From: Anaerolinea thermophila UNI-1
Lineage (GTDB): Bacteria; Chloroflexota; Anaerolineae; Anaerolineales; Anaerolineaceae
Direction of reading: 5' to 3'
Length of the DNA stretch: 64,000 nucleotides
Assembly (NCBI RefSeq): GCF_000199675.1
Contig: NC_014960.1
Coordinates: 372,001 to 436,000, forward strand
The notes under the pieces are model-generated. The model was not told the origin of the DNA. It made no database searches and saw only the letters and a list, made by a program, of their open reading frames with translations. Below are positions 1 through 8,787 of this stretch, piece after piece (positions within the stretch are counted from its first letter, which is position 1; every line of letters starts with the position of its first letter). Both the position numbers and the translations under genes were made by a program.

Positions 1-213
1 GACGATCTTCGGGGTATCCGCCAGTTCATCGCCGGGACGGGCGGGGTGAGTTTGCGCGGGTATGAGGAAATCCATCCGCTCAGCGAGGTGCGCTACAACG
101 ACACGTTTGGGGTGCTGGTGTTCATCCTCTACCCCGACCGCTACGAGTGGCAGTTCCTCTCGGTGGATGGCGCCCGTGTGATTGATTCCGGCTCTGATGA
201 GTGCCACCCCTGA
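1..213 (+). CDS. Metallophosphoesterase, C-terminal end (5' truncated by window)
   Basis: Frame 1 is open from the first base to TGA at 211-213 and encodes the last 70 residues of a protein whose start lies outside the window. The tail has the pattern of calcineurin-like/purple acid phosphatase-type metallophosphoesterases: a GTGG motif, then a segment with SEVRYNDTFGVL, a beta-strand pair ending in YEWQF, and a closing DSGSDECH. Such tails follow the catalytic domain in secreted phosphatases. No catalytic metal ligands are visible in this fragment, so the family call rests on the tail alone. Confidence 0.6.
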   Translation, partial: DDLRGIRQFIAGTGGVSLRGYEEIHPLSEVRYNDTFGVLVFILYPDRYEWQFLSVDGARVIDSGSDECHP

Positions 214-221
214 GAAAAAAA

Positions 222-246
222 CTCCCGCAGGGAGCGTCTGCGGGAG
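222..246 (-). terminator. Rho-independent terminator
   Basis: A perfect 9-bp stem (222-230 with 238-246, 7-nt loop). On the minus strand it is followed by a run of seven T (214-221 region), so it terminates the minus-strand gene at 266-1642. It may also serve the plus-strand phosphatase, although no T-run follows in that direction. Confidence 0.85.
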
Positions 247-265
247 AAATCAGGAAAAGCGGGAA

Positions 266-1642
266 TTAGTGGCGTTTACTGCGCGCCCGGCGTGCCGCAG
301 CGCGTTTGCGCCCTTCGGCTTCGGTGCCAATCCAGATGCCGTAATGCGGCAGGATGACGCGGTGCACCAGTAAAATCAGCCCGGCGACGGCAAAGGCAAT
401 CAGGAAGACAATCACCGCCCCGCCGAGGTCGTTCATCAGGGCGGGATTGATGAGCATGACTCCCGCCAGCGCCAGCATCAGCGTACCGCCGATGAGTTTG
501 AGGATGCGCCCTTCCTTTTCTTCCAGGCGGCTGGCTTTGAGGGTAAACACAGCGGCAAAGAAAATGCCCAGTTCATCCAATTGATAAATGATCATGTACA
601 CCAGCAGAAGCGCCACAAAGGTCAGCGCAGTCACCTTTTGGGCGGTGAGCAGGTTCGTCCACAGTACCGGGAAGCCCGCCGTGCAGGAAAACTCCACCAG
701 CGAGACGCCTGCCGCCAGCACCACCGTGCCGCCCACCATTGCCCAGAAGTTATCGCCGGCATCCAGCACGCGGCGGATGCCGCGGGCAATGCCGGGTTTC
801 TTTTCATCGGCGATGGTGAAGGAAATGCCTTCCTTGTACCAGAAGTAATCCTTGATGTTCACCGCGCCGAAGAAGATGGCTACCAGGGCGACAATCACCT
901 GCACCCAGCCGACAAACGAGATGATGTTGAACACCGTGAACAGCCCGGCAATGAACAGGGCATAAATCCCGGCGGTGACAGTCAGGAACACCAGCCCGAT
1001 GATGACAATCTTCTTGCGCGAGCCGGTGCGCAGGGTGAGTGCCAGAAGCATGGTCAGCACCCACACCGAGCAGGGGTTAAAGCCGTCCACAAAGGAAATG
1101 AGCAGAGTGCTTACCAGCAGAGATTGCGATTTCAAGTCCACCTGACCGAGAATCGGCAGGTTGATGACCGAGGGATTGTTCGGATCAATGGCTGGACGTG
1201 GGGCGGGCTTTTCGGTTGAGGGGTTTTCCACAGGCGTTAAAATGCCCTCGGCGGCATCCTTACAGCCGGTTTGCAGGCAGGCTTTGACGGCTTCTTCGAC
1301 CTCTGCCCCAATCTGTTCGTTGTAGCCTACCCAGTAGCGATCACCGATAAACGTGGTGGGAACGCCTGCGCCCTGAATCTGGTAAGCGTCAATCATTTTC
1401 TGAAATTTTTTCAGATTTTCATCGTCATGCCAGACTTCAAAGCGGCGCACTTCCAGATCGGGGTAGCGTTTTTCCAGTTCTTCCAGGAAGGGTTTCATCC
1501 TGGCGCAGTGTGGACAGCCATCCCCCCAGAAGAAGTACAGGATGACCTTTTGCCCCTGCGCCTGCACCGGTTGCGAGAACAGCATCACAGCCCCCAGCAG
1601 GAACAAAAGCATCAGCGGTAACCAGCGACGGATTTTGTGCAT
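266..1642 (-). CDS. Thioredoxin-domain / CcdA-like transmembrane protein
   Basis: 458 residues. An N-terminal signal or anchor (about 8-28) is followed by a thioredoxin fold facing outward, with the active site GCPHC at about residue 43, then a linker of about 40 residues rich in Pro and Glu. From about 170 on there are at least six hydrophobic helices resembling the CcdA/DsbD transmembrane domain, with Cys in membrane context in FNPCSVW (N-terminal half) and EFSCTAGFP (C-terminal half). The family relays electrons from cytoplasmic thioredoxin across the membrane to extracytoplasmic thiols. Having both modules in one chain suggests a self-contained shuttle. A purine-rich RBS (AGGAAGAGG) precedes the ATG. 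Substrate unknown; confident of the architecture. Confidence 0.8.
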   Translation of the reverse strand: MHKIRRWLPLMLLFLLGAVMLFSQPVQAQGQKVILYFFWGDGCPHCARMKPFLEELEKRYPDLEVRRFEVWHDDENLKKFQKMIDAYQIQGAGVPTTFIGDRYWVGYNEQIGAEVEEAVKACLQTGCKDAAEGILTPVENPSTEKPAPRPAIDPNNPSVINLPILGQVDLKSQSLLVSTLLISFVDGFNPCSVWVLTMLLALTLRTGSRKKIVIIGLVFLTVTAGIYALFIAGLFTVFNIISFVGWVQVIVALVAIFFGAVNIKDYFWYKEGISFTIADEKKPGIARGIRRVLDAGDNFWAMVGGTVVLAAGVSLVEFSCTAGFPVLWTNLLTAQKVTALTFVALLLVYMIIYQLDELGIFFAAVFTLKASRLEEKEGRILKLIGGTLMLALAGVMLINPALMNDLGGAVIVFLIAFAVAGLILLVHRVILPHYGIWIGTEAEGRKRAAARRARSKRH

Positions 1643-2018
1643 AGTCCTCTTCCTCCGATGTTCCTTATTAAACCATAAAAAATCCAGAGCGAATTTAGAA
1701 GATTAAAAAACTTTCAGATTCGCAGAAAAGTTAAACTCCCTACTTTGGATCATGTTTAATAAAACTGAAATCAAAGAGATCCTGCGGACATGGTTCAGGT
1801 TAAATTTTCCTGGCACACTCAGCGCCTTTGCGGTAAAAATCTTCCCTTAACTGTGTTCCCCTATATGGAGATAAATACACGATTCTGGACAGGATTTGTT
1901 ATCGTTTTGTAAGGATTATTTGGATTAAAAAACGTTTTCATCTGGTATAAACATTATGGGAGTGACAGGGTAGTTCAGGAGCGGCCCCATAAGGTTTCGA
2001 TAGAAAGGAGCCAGTGGC
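1643..2018. promoter_or_regulatory. 376-nt AT-rich divergent intergenic region with promoters
   Basis: No gene seen. For the plus-strand sensor there is an extended -10, TGGTATAAA (1943-1951), with only a weak -35 (TTGGAT, 1920-1925, 20 bp away), giving a leader of about 60 nt. For the minus-strand redox gene an extended -10 TGGTTTAAT lies at 1667-1675 (minus). The middle, about 1690-1900, is AT-rich with no obvious repeat. The RBS AAAGGAG sits 8 nt before the sensor ATG. Confidence 0.5.
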
Positions 2019-5000
2019 ATGAACCAGCCCACCTGGCATGGATTGCTCTTCAATGCGACATTGCTTCTGGGGATGAGCGTCCTGTATGATTTGATTCTGC
2101 TTCAGGGCAGGGGGGCTTCGCGACTGCGGCAGGTGATTTCGGGCATTGTCCTCGGGGGAATTGGCATTGCCATTATCCTCACGGCATTCCCTCTCATTGA
2201 TGGGGTGATTTTCGATACCCGCTCGGTATTGATCAGTATCAGCGGGTTGTTTTTTGGCTTTCTGCCCACCCTGATTGCCGTGGGACTCACCGCGGCTTAC
2301 CGGCTGTATCTGGGCGGGGGCGGTGCGCTGACGGGAGTGATGGTCATCTTCACCTCAGCGCTGATTGGCTGGGTGTGGCGTTACCTGCGCCGCCGCGCGT
2401 TGGAGAAGATGGCATGGTGGGAACTTTACCTGTTTGGCTGGGTGGTGCATCTGAATATGCTCTTGTGGATGTACACCCTGCCGGGTAGTCTGGCGCGCCC
2501 GGTGCTTGCCGAGATCACCCTGCCGGTGCTGATCATTTACCCCGTTGCTACCCTGCTGGTAGGTGAAATCCTCTCACTGAACTTTCAGCGTCAGCGCGCC
2601 AGCCGTGAGCGTGAGCGCCTGCTGGCAGTGCTGGAGAGCAGTCTTAACGAAATCTACCTGTTCCATCCCAATACCCTGCGTTTCGAGTACGTCAATGCGG
2701 CGGCTTTGCGCAATCTGGACTATACCCTGGAGCAAATGCGCACCATGACGCCGGTAAACATCAAGCCGGAATACAATCTGGCAACCTTTCGGGAACTTAT
2801 TCAACCCTTACTGAAAGGACAAACCCCCGTAATCGTTTTTGAAACCCGTCACCGCCGCGCCGATGGCTCTACGTACCCGGTTGAGGTGCATTTGCAACTG
2901 GTGAAGGTGGGCAACGAACAGGTCTTTCTGGCGGTGATTCAGGACATTTCCGAGCGTTTGCGCAGTACACTGCGTTACCGTACCCTGTTTGAAAATGCTT
3001 ACGATGCGGTATTCATCATAGAGGGTGAACGCTTCATTGAATGTAACCCCAGAGCGGTAGAACTGTTCGGGTACAGCCGTGAGGAATTGCTGGGCAAGAC
3101 GCCTTTCGAGGTTTCCCCGCCCGAGCAACCTGACGGTATGCCATCGGATGTAAAAGCCAGAGAATTAATTCATCTGGCGGTGATGGGCCAACCACAACTG
3201 TTCGAGTGGGTACACTTGCGCAAGGATCACACGCCTTTCGACGCCGAAGTCAGCCTGAGCGCTTTGAATCTGGAAGGGCAAACCCTGCTTCAGGCCATTG
3301 TGCGCGACATCACTTTGCGCAAGCGCATGGAGAAGAACGAGCGCGAACAGCGCCTGCTGGCAGAGACCCTGCGGGAAACGGCTCTTTCGCTTGCCAGCAC
3401 CCTGGAACTGGATGAACTGCTGGATCGCATCCTGGAGAACCTTGAGAAGGTAGTCCCCGCCAGTGCCTGTAACATTATGCTGATAGAAGATGGCATGGTG
3501 CGGGTAGCCCGTACCCGGGGGTATCGTGAGCGCGGTTACATGCCCACCGAAGGCATCGCCTTCAGCCTCAACACGACGCAAAACCTGCGCACCATTGCTG
3601 AAACTGGCAGGGTGCTCATCATTCCCCGTCTGGAAGAATACCCCCATTGGGTGCGCGTGCCCGGCACCGAGTGGATGCGTTCGTATGCCGGTGCGCCGAT
3701 TGTCGTCAAGGGTGAGGTGGTGGGATTTCTCAATCTGGATGGTGACCGCCCCAATCAGTTCAGCGAAGAGGATGGTGAACGCCTGCAGTTGTTTGCTGAT
3801 CAGGCAGCCATTGCCTTTGCCAATGCCAGTTTATACCAGCAAACCCAGCGCCTGTTGCGCCGTCTGGAAGCCATCAATCACGTCTCCAATGTCCTGCGCC
3901 CGGCGCAAACGCTGGATGAACTGCTCAACCTTCTGCTGACCGAAACCCTGCACCTGCTGGAAACGCAGGACGGCGCTATCTGGATGTATGATAACACCCG
4001 CGACGAACTGCGCATTGCCATTGCCGCCGGCTGGCAAACCCGCCTGCGCCCCTTTGCGCTTAAACCCGGTGAGAGCATTGCCGGCAGTGTGTATTTGCGG
4101 CGGGAGGTGTATCTCACTCATAACCTTCAGGAAGACCCGCTTAACGCCCCTGCCATTCGCCGTCTGGTGCCGGAGAATACCGGCGGGGTCTTTGTGCCTG
4201 TTCAGGCAGGCACGCAAACTTTAGGGGTGTTTGCCATCACCCTTCCCTCGGGCAAAACGGTTCAGCCGGACGATGTCAGTTTGGTGGCTGCCCTGGGGGA
4301 GATGGGCGGCGCCGCCATTTTGCGCATGCGTCTGCATGAAGAGATGCGCCTGCACATTCAGCGTCTGGAGATGCTCCACCGCATTGATACCGAGGTGCTT
4401 AAAAATACCCATCTGACCGACACCCTGCGCATGGCGCTGGAGTTGCTCCGTGAAACCCTCAAGGTGGATTCTGCGGTCATTCGCCTGTACAATCCCGATA
4501 CCCAGTTGCTTGAACTGGCGGCGTCTTTTGGAATGGCTACGGTGGAACATGCTATTCAGCCGGGAGAGTACCTGGCAGGAAAAGCCGCTTCCGAGCGGCG
4601 CACCATGCGCTTCTGGCGCGGAGACCCCAACATCACCCCGGAATGGGAAGAACTGGTGCGCCGTGAAGGGCTGGAAACCGCCTTTGCTCTGCCGCTGATT
4701 GCCCATGGAGAACTGGTGGGTACGCTGGGGGTTGCCATGCGCAACCTCTTTCACCCGAATCGCGAATGGGAAGATTTTCTGGATACAGTTGCCGGGCAAC
4801 TGGCGCTGGCGATTCAGAGCAACCGTTTGATCGAGCAATTGCGCCGCTCCAATCAGGAACTCTTACTGGCATACGATACGACCATTGAAGGCTGGTCGCG
4901 CGCCATGGATTTGCGTGACCGCGAGACCGAGGGACATACCCAGCGCGTTACCCAACTGACCCTGAAACTGGCTCAGCGTATGGGCATCACCGGCGAAGCG

Positions 5001-5429
5001 CTCACCCATTTGCGCCGCGGAGCGCTTTTACACGACATCGGCAAGATGGGCATTCCCGACCATATCCTGCACAAGCCCGGTCCACTGACCGATGAGGAAT
5101 GGCAGATTATGCGCCAGCACCCGGTGTACGCCATTGAGATGCTTTCAGCCATTGAGTACCTCAAGCCTGCGCTGGAGATTCCTGGCTTCCACCATGAAAA
5201 GTGGGATGGCAGCGGCTACCCCTACGGTTTGAAAGGCGAAGCCATTCCCATGGGGGCGCGCATCTTTGCTATCGTGGATGTGTGGGACGCCCTCACCTCG
5301 GACCGCCCTTACCGCAAAGCCTGGACGCGTGAGAAGACCGTGGAATACATCCGCGAGCAGTCGGGGAAGCACTTCGACCCCAAGGTGGTTGAGGCGTTCC
5401 TGAAGATGATGGAAGAAGAGCCGTTTTAA
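2019..5429 (+). CDS. Membrane sensor with PAS, PAS, three GAF and HD-GYP domains
   Basis: 1136 residues, a predicted cyclic-di-GMP phosphodiesterase. Residues 1-190 hold about five helices resembling the LytS 5TM receptor region (GLFFGFLPTLIAVGLTAAYR). Two PAS domains follow (about 200-310 and 315-440), the second region ending in a DIT-type linker. Three GAF-like domains lie at about 455-610, 620-770 and 785-940. The C-terminus is a full HD-GYP domain with LLHDIGKMGIPD, the HHEKWDGSGYP block and DVWDALTSDRPYR, so the metal ligands and GYP signature are intact. The family hydrolyses c-di-GMP; the GAF and PAS modules presumably sense small ligands or redox state. There is no GGDEF domain. RBS AAAGGAG is 8 nt upstream. 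A strong terminator follows. Confidence 0.9.
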   Translation: MNQPTWHGLLFNATLLLGMSVLYDLILLQGRGASRLRQVISGIVLGGIGIAIILTAFPLIDGVIFDTRSVLISISGLFFGFLPTLIAVGLTAAYRLYLGGGGALTGVMVIFTSALIGWVWRYLRRRALEKMAWWELYLFGWVVHLNMLLWMYTLPGSLARPVLAEITLPVLIIYPVATLLVGEILSLNFQRQRASRERERLLAVLESSLNEIYLFHPNTLRFEYVNAAALRNLDYTLEQMRTMTPVNIKPEYNLATFRELIQPLLKGQTPVIVFETRHRRADGSTYPVEVHLQLVKVGNEQVFLAVIQDISERLRSTLRYRTLFENAYDAVFIIEGERFIECNPRAVELFGYSREELLGKTPFEVSPPEQPDGMPSDVKARELIHLAVMGQPQLFEWVHLRKDHTPFDAEVSLSALNLEGQTLLQAIVRDITLRKRMEKNEREQRLLAETLRETALSLASTLELDELLDRILENLEKVVPASACNIMLIEDGMVRVARTRGYRERGYMPTEGIAFSLNTTQNLRTIAETGRVLIIPRLEEYPHWVRVPGTEWMRSYAGAPIVVKGEVVGFLNLDGDRPNQFSEEDGERLQLFADQAAIAFANASLYQQTQRLLRRLEAINHVSNVLRPAQTLDELLNLLLTETLHLLETQDGAIWMYDNTRDELRIAIAAGWQTRLRPFALKPGESIAGSVYLRREVYLTHNLQEDPLNAPAIRRLVPENTGGVFVPVQAGTQTLGVFAITLPSGKTVQPDDVSLVAALGEMGGAAILRMRLHEEMRLHIQRLEMLHRIDTEVLKNTHLTDTLRMALELLRETLKVDSAVIRLYNPDTQLLELAASFGMATVEHAIQPGEYLAGKAASERRTMRFWRGDPNITPEWEELVRREGLETAFALPLIAHGELVGTLGVAMRNLFHPNREWEDFLDTVAGQLALAIQSNRLIEQLRRSNQELLLAYDTTIEGWSRAMDLRDRETEGHTQRVTQLTLKLAQRMGITGEALTHLRRGALLHDIGKMGIPDHILHKPGPLTDEEWQIMRQHPVYAIEMLSAIEYLKPALEIPGFHHEKWDGSGYPYGLKGEAIPMGARIFAIVDVWDALTSDRPYRKAWTREKTVEYIREQSGKHFDPKVVEAFLKMMEEEPF

Positions 5430-5450
5430 GGCGCTTTGCGTAAAACAAAA

Positions 5451-5483
5451 AGTCCTCCCGCATCCGACAGGTGCGGGAGGACT
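5451..5483. terminator. Bidirectional Rho-independent terminator
   Basis: A perfect 12-bp stem (5451-5462 with 5472-5483, 9-nt loop) between two converging genes, the HD-GYP sensor and the M3 peptidase. A-rich DNA on the left side gives a T-run for the minus-strand gene; the plus-strand side has only GGTTT, so it is stronger for the minus strand. Confidence 0.85.
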
Positions 5484-5501
5484 GGTTTAAGCGTCTGGAT
5501 G

Positions 5502-7283
5502 TTATGGCAGAGGAATCTGCTCCAGTTGATTCACCAGTTGGGCAATGACGTCAAAGCCACCCTGCCAGAAAGATGCCTGGCGGATGTCCACGCCAGCGTT
5601 GCGCAGGATGCTCTCCGGCGACTGCGAGCCGCCCGCCGCCAGAATCTGCTTGAGGCGCGGCTTGAAGGACTCGCCTTCCTGCTTGAACTGGCGGTACAGC
5701 GAAAGCACCAGCAACTGCCCGAAGGCATAGGCGTACACGTAGAAGGGCGTGCCGTAAATGTGCGGGATGGACACCCACTCCCAGCGGAACTCATCGCTTA
5801 CCTCGACGGCGTCGCCAAACTGATCTTTGAGATTGCGCAGGTAGGCTTCTGCCATCTCGTCGGGCGAAGCGTTCTGGCGCACCATTTCATGGGCTTCCTT
5901 CTCAAACAGGGCAAAGAAGGCTTGCCGCTGAATGGTGGCGTAGGAATCGTCCACCTGGCGGAAGAGCAAATCGCGGCGCACGGCTTCATCGCTTTCCTCG
6001 GCGAGCAGGCGGTCAACCAGCATCATCTCCCCGAAGGTAGAGGCGGTCTCTGCCAGCGGAAGCGAGGCGTGGAAGGTAAAGATGGAGTGTTCCTGCGCCA
6101 TCATGCTGTGAATGGCGTGACCGAGTTCATGTGCCATGGTGGCTACGTCATCGGCGCGCCCCTGGTAGTTCAACAGCACCCAGGGTGTCAACCGCGGACT
6201 GACCGACCAGCAGAATGCTCCACTGCGCTTGCCCTTGCGCACCTCGCTGTCCAGATGCTGATGCTCGAACACCCGCTGTGCCAGTTCAGCAAACTGCGGG
6301 TCGAACTGACGGAACGAATCCAGCACCAGCCAGGCAGCATGCTCGAAGGGGTAGGCTTTATCGGCGCGGGCAACCGGCGCGTAGATGTCGTAGCGGCGCA
6401 GTTTGTCCATGCCCAGCCAGCGCGCCTTCAGGCGGAAGTACCGCTGGAACACGCTGGTGTTCTTTCGGCACACCTCCAGCAGGGTGTCCACTACCTCGTC
6501 GGGGATATCGTTGGCAAGGTTGCGCACGGCAATGGGGCTTTTGTAGCCGCGCAGGGTGATGTTCTCGTTGTACCAGTCGCGCACCAGATTCTGGTACATC
6601 TGCGCCAGGAACGCGCCGTCGTTGCCATAGACGCGGTACAGTTCCTGATAGGCGCGCGCCCGCAGGTCGGGGTCGGCGCCGCGCACATAGGTCATCAGTT
6701 CGCCGCGGGTCAGTTCCTTCACCTCGCCGTCCACTTCCAGTTTGAAGGTGTAGCGGTTGGTGTAGGTTTCGTACAGCCGTTCGATGGCGCTGGCGCCGGT
6801 GACATTCTTCAGGTTGATGATTTTTTCTTCGGCTTCGCTGAGGGTGTAGGGCTTGAGATGGCGCATCTCTTCCAGCCAGTAGGTGTAATCTCCTGCCTGG
6901 CTCATCAGGCGCGCGGCATTCTCGTCGTCCAGCCCTTTCCACCAGAGGGTGAAGAAGAGGGTTCGGTTTTGCAGTTCTGCCAGGAACTGTTCGGCGCGTC
7001 CTACCAGGGTCAGCGCGTTTTGATCCTGCGTGTTGGCGCTGAAGGATAACCCGGCATAGCCGTACAGCCGGTAGGTGTCTTCGGTGATGCGTTCCAGTTT
7101 GTGAATCAGGTCAAGGAAGGTCTCCACCGCAATTTCGGGGGTGAGCAGAGGGCGCAGGGCTTCAAATTCCTGCGTTTGGGCTTCCAGTTGCTGGAAAAGC
7201 GCATCGATTTCTTCGGGGGTGCCCTGCGAAAGATCGCTCAGGCGCCACGCGGTTTGTTGATAGGGCAGGGAAGTCATGTTCAC
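5502..7283 (-). CDS. pepF: M3 family oligoendopeptidase F
   Basis: 593 residues, the usual length for PepF/M3B peptidases. The zinc site HELGHAIHSMM (HExxH, about residue 380) and the downstream E of the ETASTFGEMM segment are intact. The N-terminal half is the helical cap of the family. It is a cytoplasmic zinc metallopeptidase that trims short peptides. The start has GAGGTG just upstream. It is the last gene of the minus-strand run beginning at frr and lies 41 nt after the 113-residue unknown gene. It ends at the shared terminator 5451-5483. Confidence 0.92.
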   Translation of the reverse strand: MNMTSLPYQQTAWRLSDLSQGTPEEIDALFQQLEAQTQEFEALRPLLTPEIAVETFLDLIHKLERITEDTYRLYGYAGLSFSANTQDQNALTLVGRAEQFLAELQNRTLFFTLWWKGLDDENAARLMSQAGDYTYWLEEMRHLKPYTLSEAEEKIINLKNVTGASAIERLYETYTNRYTFKLEVDGEVKELTRGELMTYVRGADPDLRARAYQELYRVYGNDGAFLAQMYQNLVRDWYNENITLRGYKSPIAVRNLANDIPDEVVDTLLEVCRKNTSVFQRYFRLKARWLGMDKLRRYDIYAPVARADKAYPFEHAAWLVLDSFRQFDPQFAELAQRVFEHQHLDSEVRKGKRSGAFCWSVSPRLTPWVLLNYQGRADDVATMAHELGHAIHSMMAQEHSIFTFHASLPLAETASTFGEMMLVDRLLAEESDEAVRRDLLFRQVDDSYATIQRQAFFALFEKEAHEMVRQNASPDEMAEAYLRNLKDQFGDAVEVSDEFRWEWVSIPHIYGTPFYVYAYAFGQLLVLSLYRQFKQEGESFKPRLKQILAAGGSQSPESILRNAGVDIRQASFWQGGFDVIAQLVNQLEQIPLP

Positions 7284-7324
7284 CTCGTTGAAAAAAAAGA
7301 TTTTGTGGATTGCCGGGATGGCGT

Positions 7325-7666
7325 TTAGAACGCCGGGCGCTGGCGCGGGGCTTTGCGCACACGGAAACGGTTGCCCTCGATGGGGTCAAGGATGAAGGTG
7401 GGCGGGTTGCCGCGCGCCCAGGGAGCCAGCCCGTTTTTTCTCAGCCAGCGTCCCACTGCCGGACTGACCAGCGGCGCGCCGTTCTCGCTCCAGAAGGCTT
7501 CGCCGGGCAGGGCAATGTCCACTGTGCCTTCCTCGCCCTCCAGTTCGACCTGAATGCTTGTCCAGTCCTTCTGGAAGAAGGCGTCGCGATCTGCCGTTTG
7601 CACACGGAAGCCGTAGCCCGCGCCGTGGCGGCTGTGAGCACCGTTATTCCATCCAGTGACAACCAT
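7325..7666 (-). CDS. Conserved-looking 113-residue protein of unknown function
   Basis: I do not recognise this family. The protein has no signal peptide or membrane segment. It starts MVVTGWNNG, contains mixed beta-type segments (IQVELEGEEGTVDIALP) and ends in a basic tail. An excellent RBS (AAAGGAGG, 6 nt before ATG) supports it as a real gene. It starts 16 nt after the stop of the MoaD/ThiS-like gene and precedes pepF by 41 nt, so it is probably cotranscribed. A role with the ubiquitin-like neighbour is possible but pure inference. Confidence 0.6.
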   Translation of the reverse strand: MVVTGWNNGAHSRHGAGYGFRVQTADRDAFFQKDWTSIQVELEGEEGTVDIALPGEAFWSENGAPLVSPAVGRWLRKNGLAPWARGNPPTFILDPIEGNRFRVRKAPRQRPAF

Positions 7667-7681
7667 TGTGACCTCCTTTCG

Positions 7682-7960
7682 TCAGCCTCCGGCAACCGGA
7701 GGGAAAACATCCAGCACAGCGCTGGTTTGCAGGGGCGTTTCCAGCCCCTCGGGGAGCGTAGCCACATCCTGCCCGTTGACCAGCACATGCACGTGGGCGT
7801 GCAGTTCGCCGGATTCGTTCATCCAGTGCGGGCGCAGGGCAGGAACGATGCGCAGGGCATCTTCCAGCGCCTGCCTGACGGTGCTGTTTTCGGGCAGGTT
7901 GAGGTGGATTTGTTTGGTGCCTGCCAGCAGGCGGAAGGTGGCATACAGGTTAATGACCAT
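7682..7960 (-). CDS. MoaD/ThiS-type ubiquitin-fold small protein
   Basis: 92 residues starting MVINLYATFRLLAGTKQ and ending FPPVAGG. The length, the beta-grasp pattern and above all the C-terminal Gly-Gly are those of MoaD/ThiS/SAMP proteins, which are adenylated and thiocarboxylated at the GG to donate sulfur or be conjugated to proteins. The ATG lies 2 nt after the cdsA stop (TGAGCATG), so translation is coupled. No MoeB/ThiF-type activating enzyme or molybdopterin gene is in the window, so whether it serves cofactor synthesis or protein modification cannot be said. A longer overlapping reading frame extends upstream inside cdsA but is a shadow. Confidence 0.8.
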   Translation of the reverse strand: MVINLYATFRLLAGTKQIHLNLPENSTVRQALEDALRIVPALRPHWMNESGELHAHVHVLVNGQDVATLPEGLETPLQTSAVLDVFPPVAGG

Positions 7961-7962
7961 GC

Positions 7963-8787
7963 TCAAAAAAACCACACAATCATATAGTAACCCAGCGGCG
8001 CTGCCCACAACCACGAGTCGATACGGTCGAGCACGCCGCCGTGTCCGGGGAGCAGATGGCTGGAGTCTTTGACGCCAAAACCGCGTTTGAGCAGACTCTC
8101 GCCCAAATCGCCTAATGGGCTGAGGACAGCGATGACTGCGCCGAGTAGCGCGCCGTGCGCCGGGGTGAGGTAGGGAATGCGCAGATTCCACAGCGCCGCC
8201 AGCCCGGCGGTTAGAAGGATAGCGCTGACTACCCCGCCTAGGTAACCTTCCCAGGTCTTCGACGGGCTGATGTGCGGTGCCATCTTGTGCCTGCCCCAGC
8301 GACTGCCCACGAAATACGCCCCGGCATCGGCGAACCAGATGGCGGGCAGTACCAGCAGGAACCACCACATGCCATCGGGCAACTGCCGCAGAGAAACCAG
8401 ATAGCCGCCCAGTCCCCCCAGGTACACCAGCCCGCCCAGGGTGATGTTCAGGTCGAGCACAGCCGTCTCGTGGGTGTGGCGGTAGGTGAAAACCTGCCAG
8501 CCCATGGTGAGGAAGATGAGCGCGGTCAATGCGGGCAGGGCAAAGGCATCCCCACCCCACAGACGAATCAACGGCAAGAGGGCACTCCCCCCTGCCAGAA
8601 TCCAGGTCGTGGGGTGAAAACCACCATGCTCAAACAGGTGAGCATATTCCAGGGCGGCTAATCCCAGCACCAGTGCCACGAAAAGTGCAAAAGGCGCTCC
8701 GCCCACCCAGATCAAAGCGATGCCAATGGGGATGAGCAGAAGCGCAACCAGAAGGCGTTGAGACAGCGGACTCAGGCTAGCAAGCAC
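7963..8787 (-). CDS. cdsA: Phosphatidate cytidylyltransferase
   Basis: 274 residues, about eight membrane helices. It carries the CdsA signature near the C-terminus: SPLGDLGESLLKRGFGVKDS followed by LLPGHGGVLDRIDS, plus SKTWEGYLGG earlier. The enzyme makes CDP-diacylglycerol from CTP and phosphatidate at the inner membrane, the entry to phospholipid synthesis. Its start overlaps the end of uppS by 11 nt, and the frr-uppS-cdsA order is a classic bacterial arrangement. Confidence 0.95.
   Translation of the reverse strand: MLASLSPLSQRLLVALLLIPIGIALIWVGGAPFALFVALVLGLAALEYAHLFEHGGFHPTTWILAGGSALLPLIRLWGGDAFALPALTALIFLTMGWQVFTYRHTHETAVLDLNITLGGLVYLGGLGGYLVSLRQLPDGMWWFLLVLPAIWFADAGAYFVGSRWGRHKMAPHISPSKTWEGYLGGVVSAILLTAGLAALWNLRIPYLTPAHGALLGAVIAVLSPLGDLGESLLKRGFGVKDSSHLLPGHGGVLDRIDSWLWAAPLGYYMIVWFF

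Noticed and set aside
5436..7049. Long plus-strand ORF (537 codons) opposite pepF
   Set aside because: It mirrors the pepF gene in antisense, lacks a family pattern, and the minus strand has the M3 zinc motif and a good start. Such mirror ORFs are common in GC-biased DNA.
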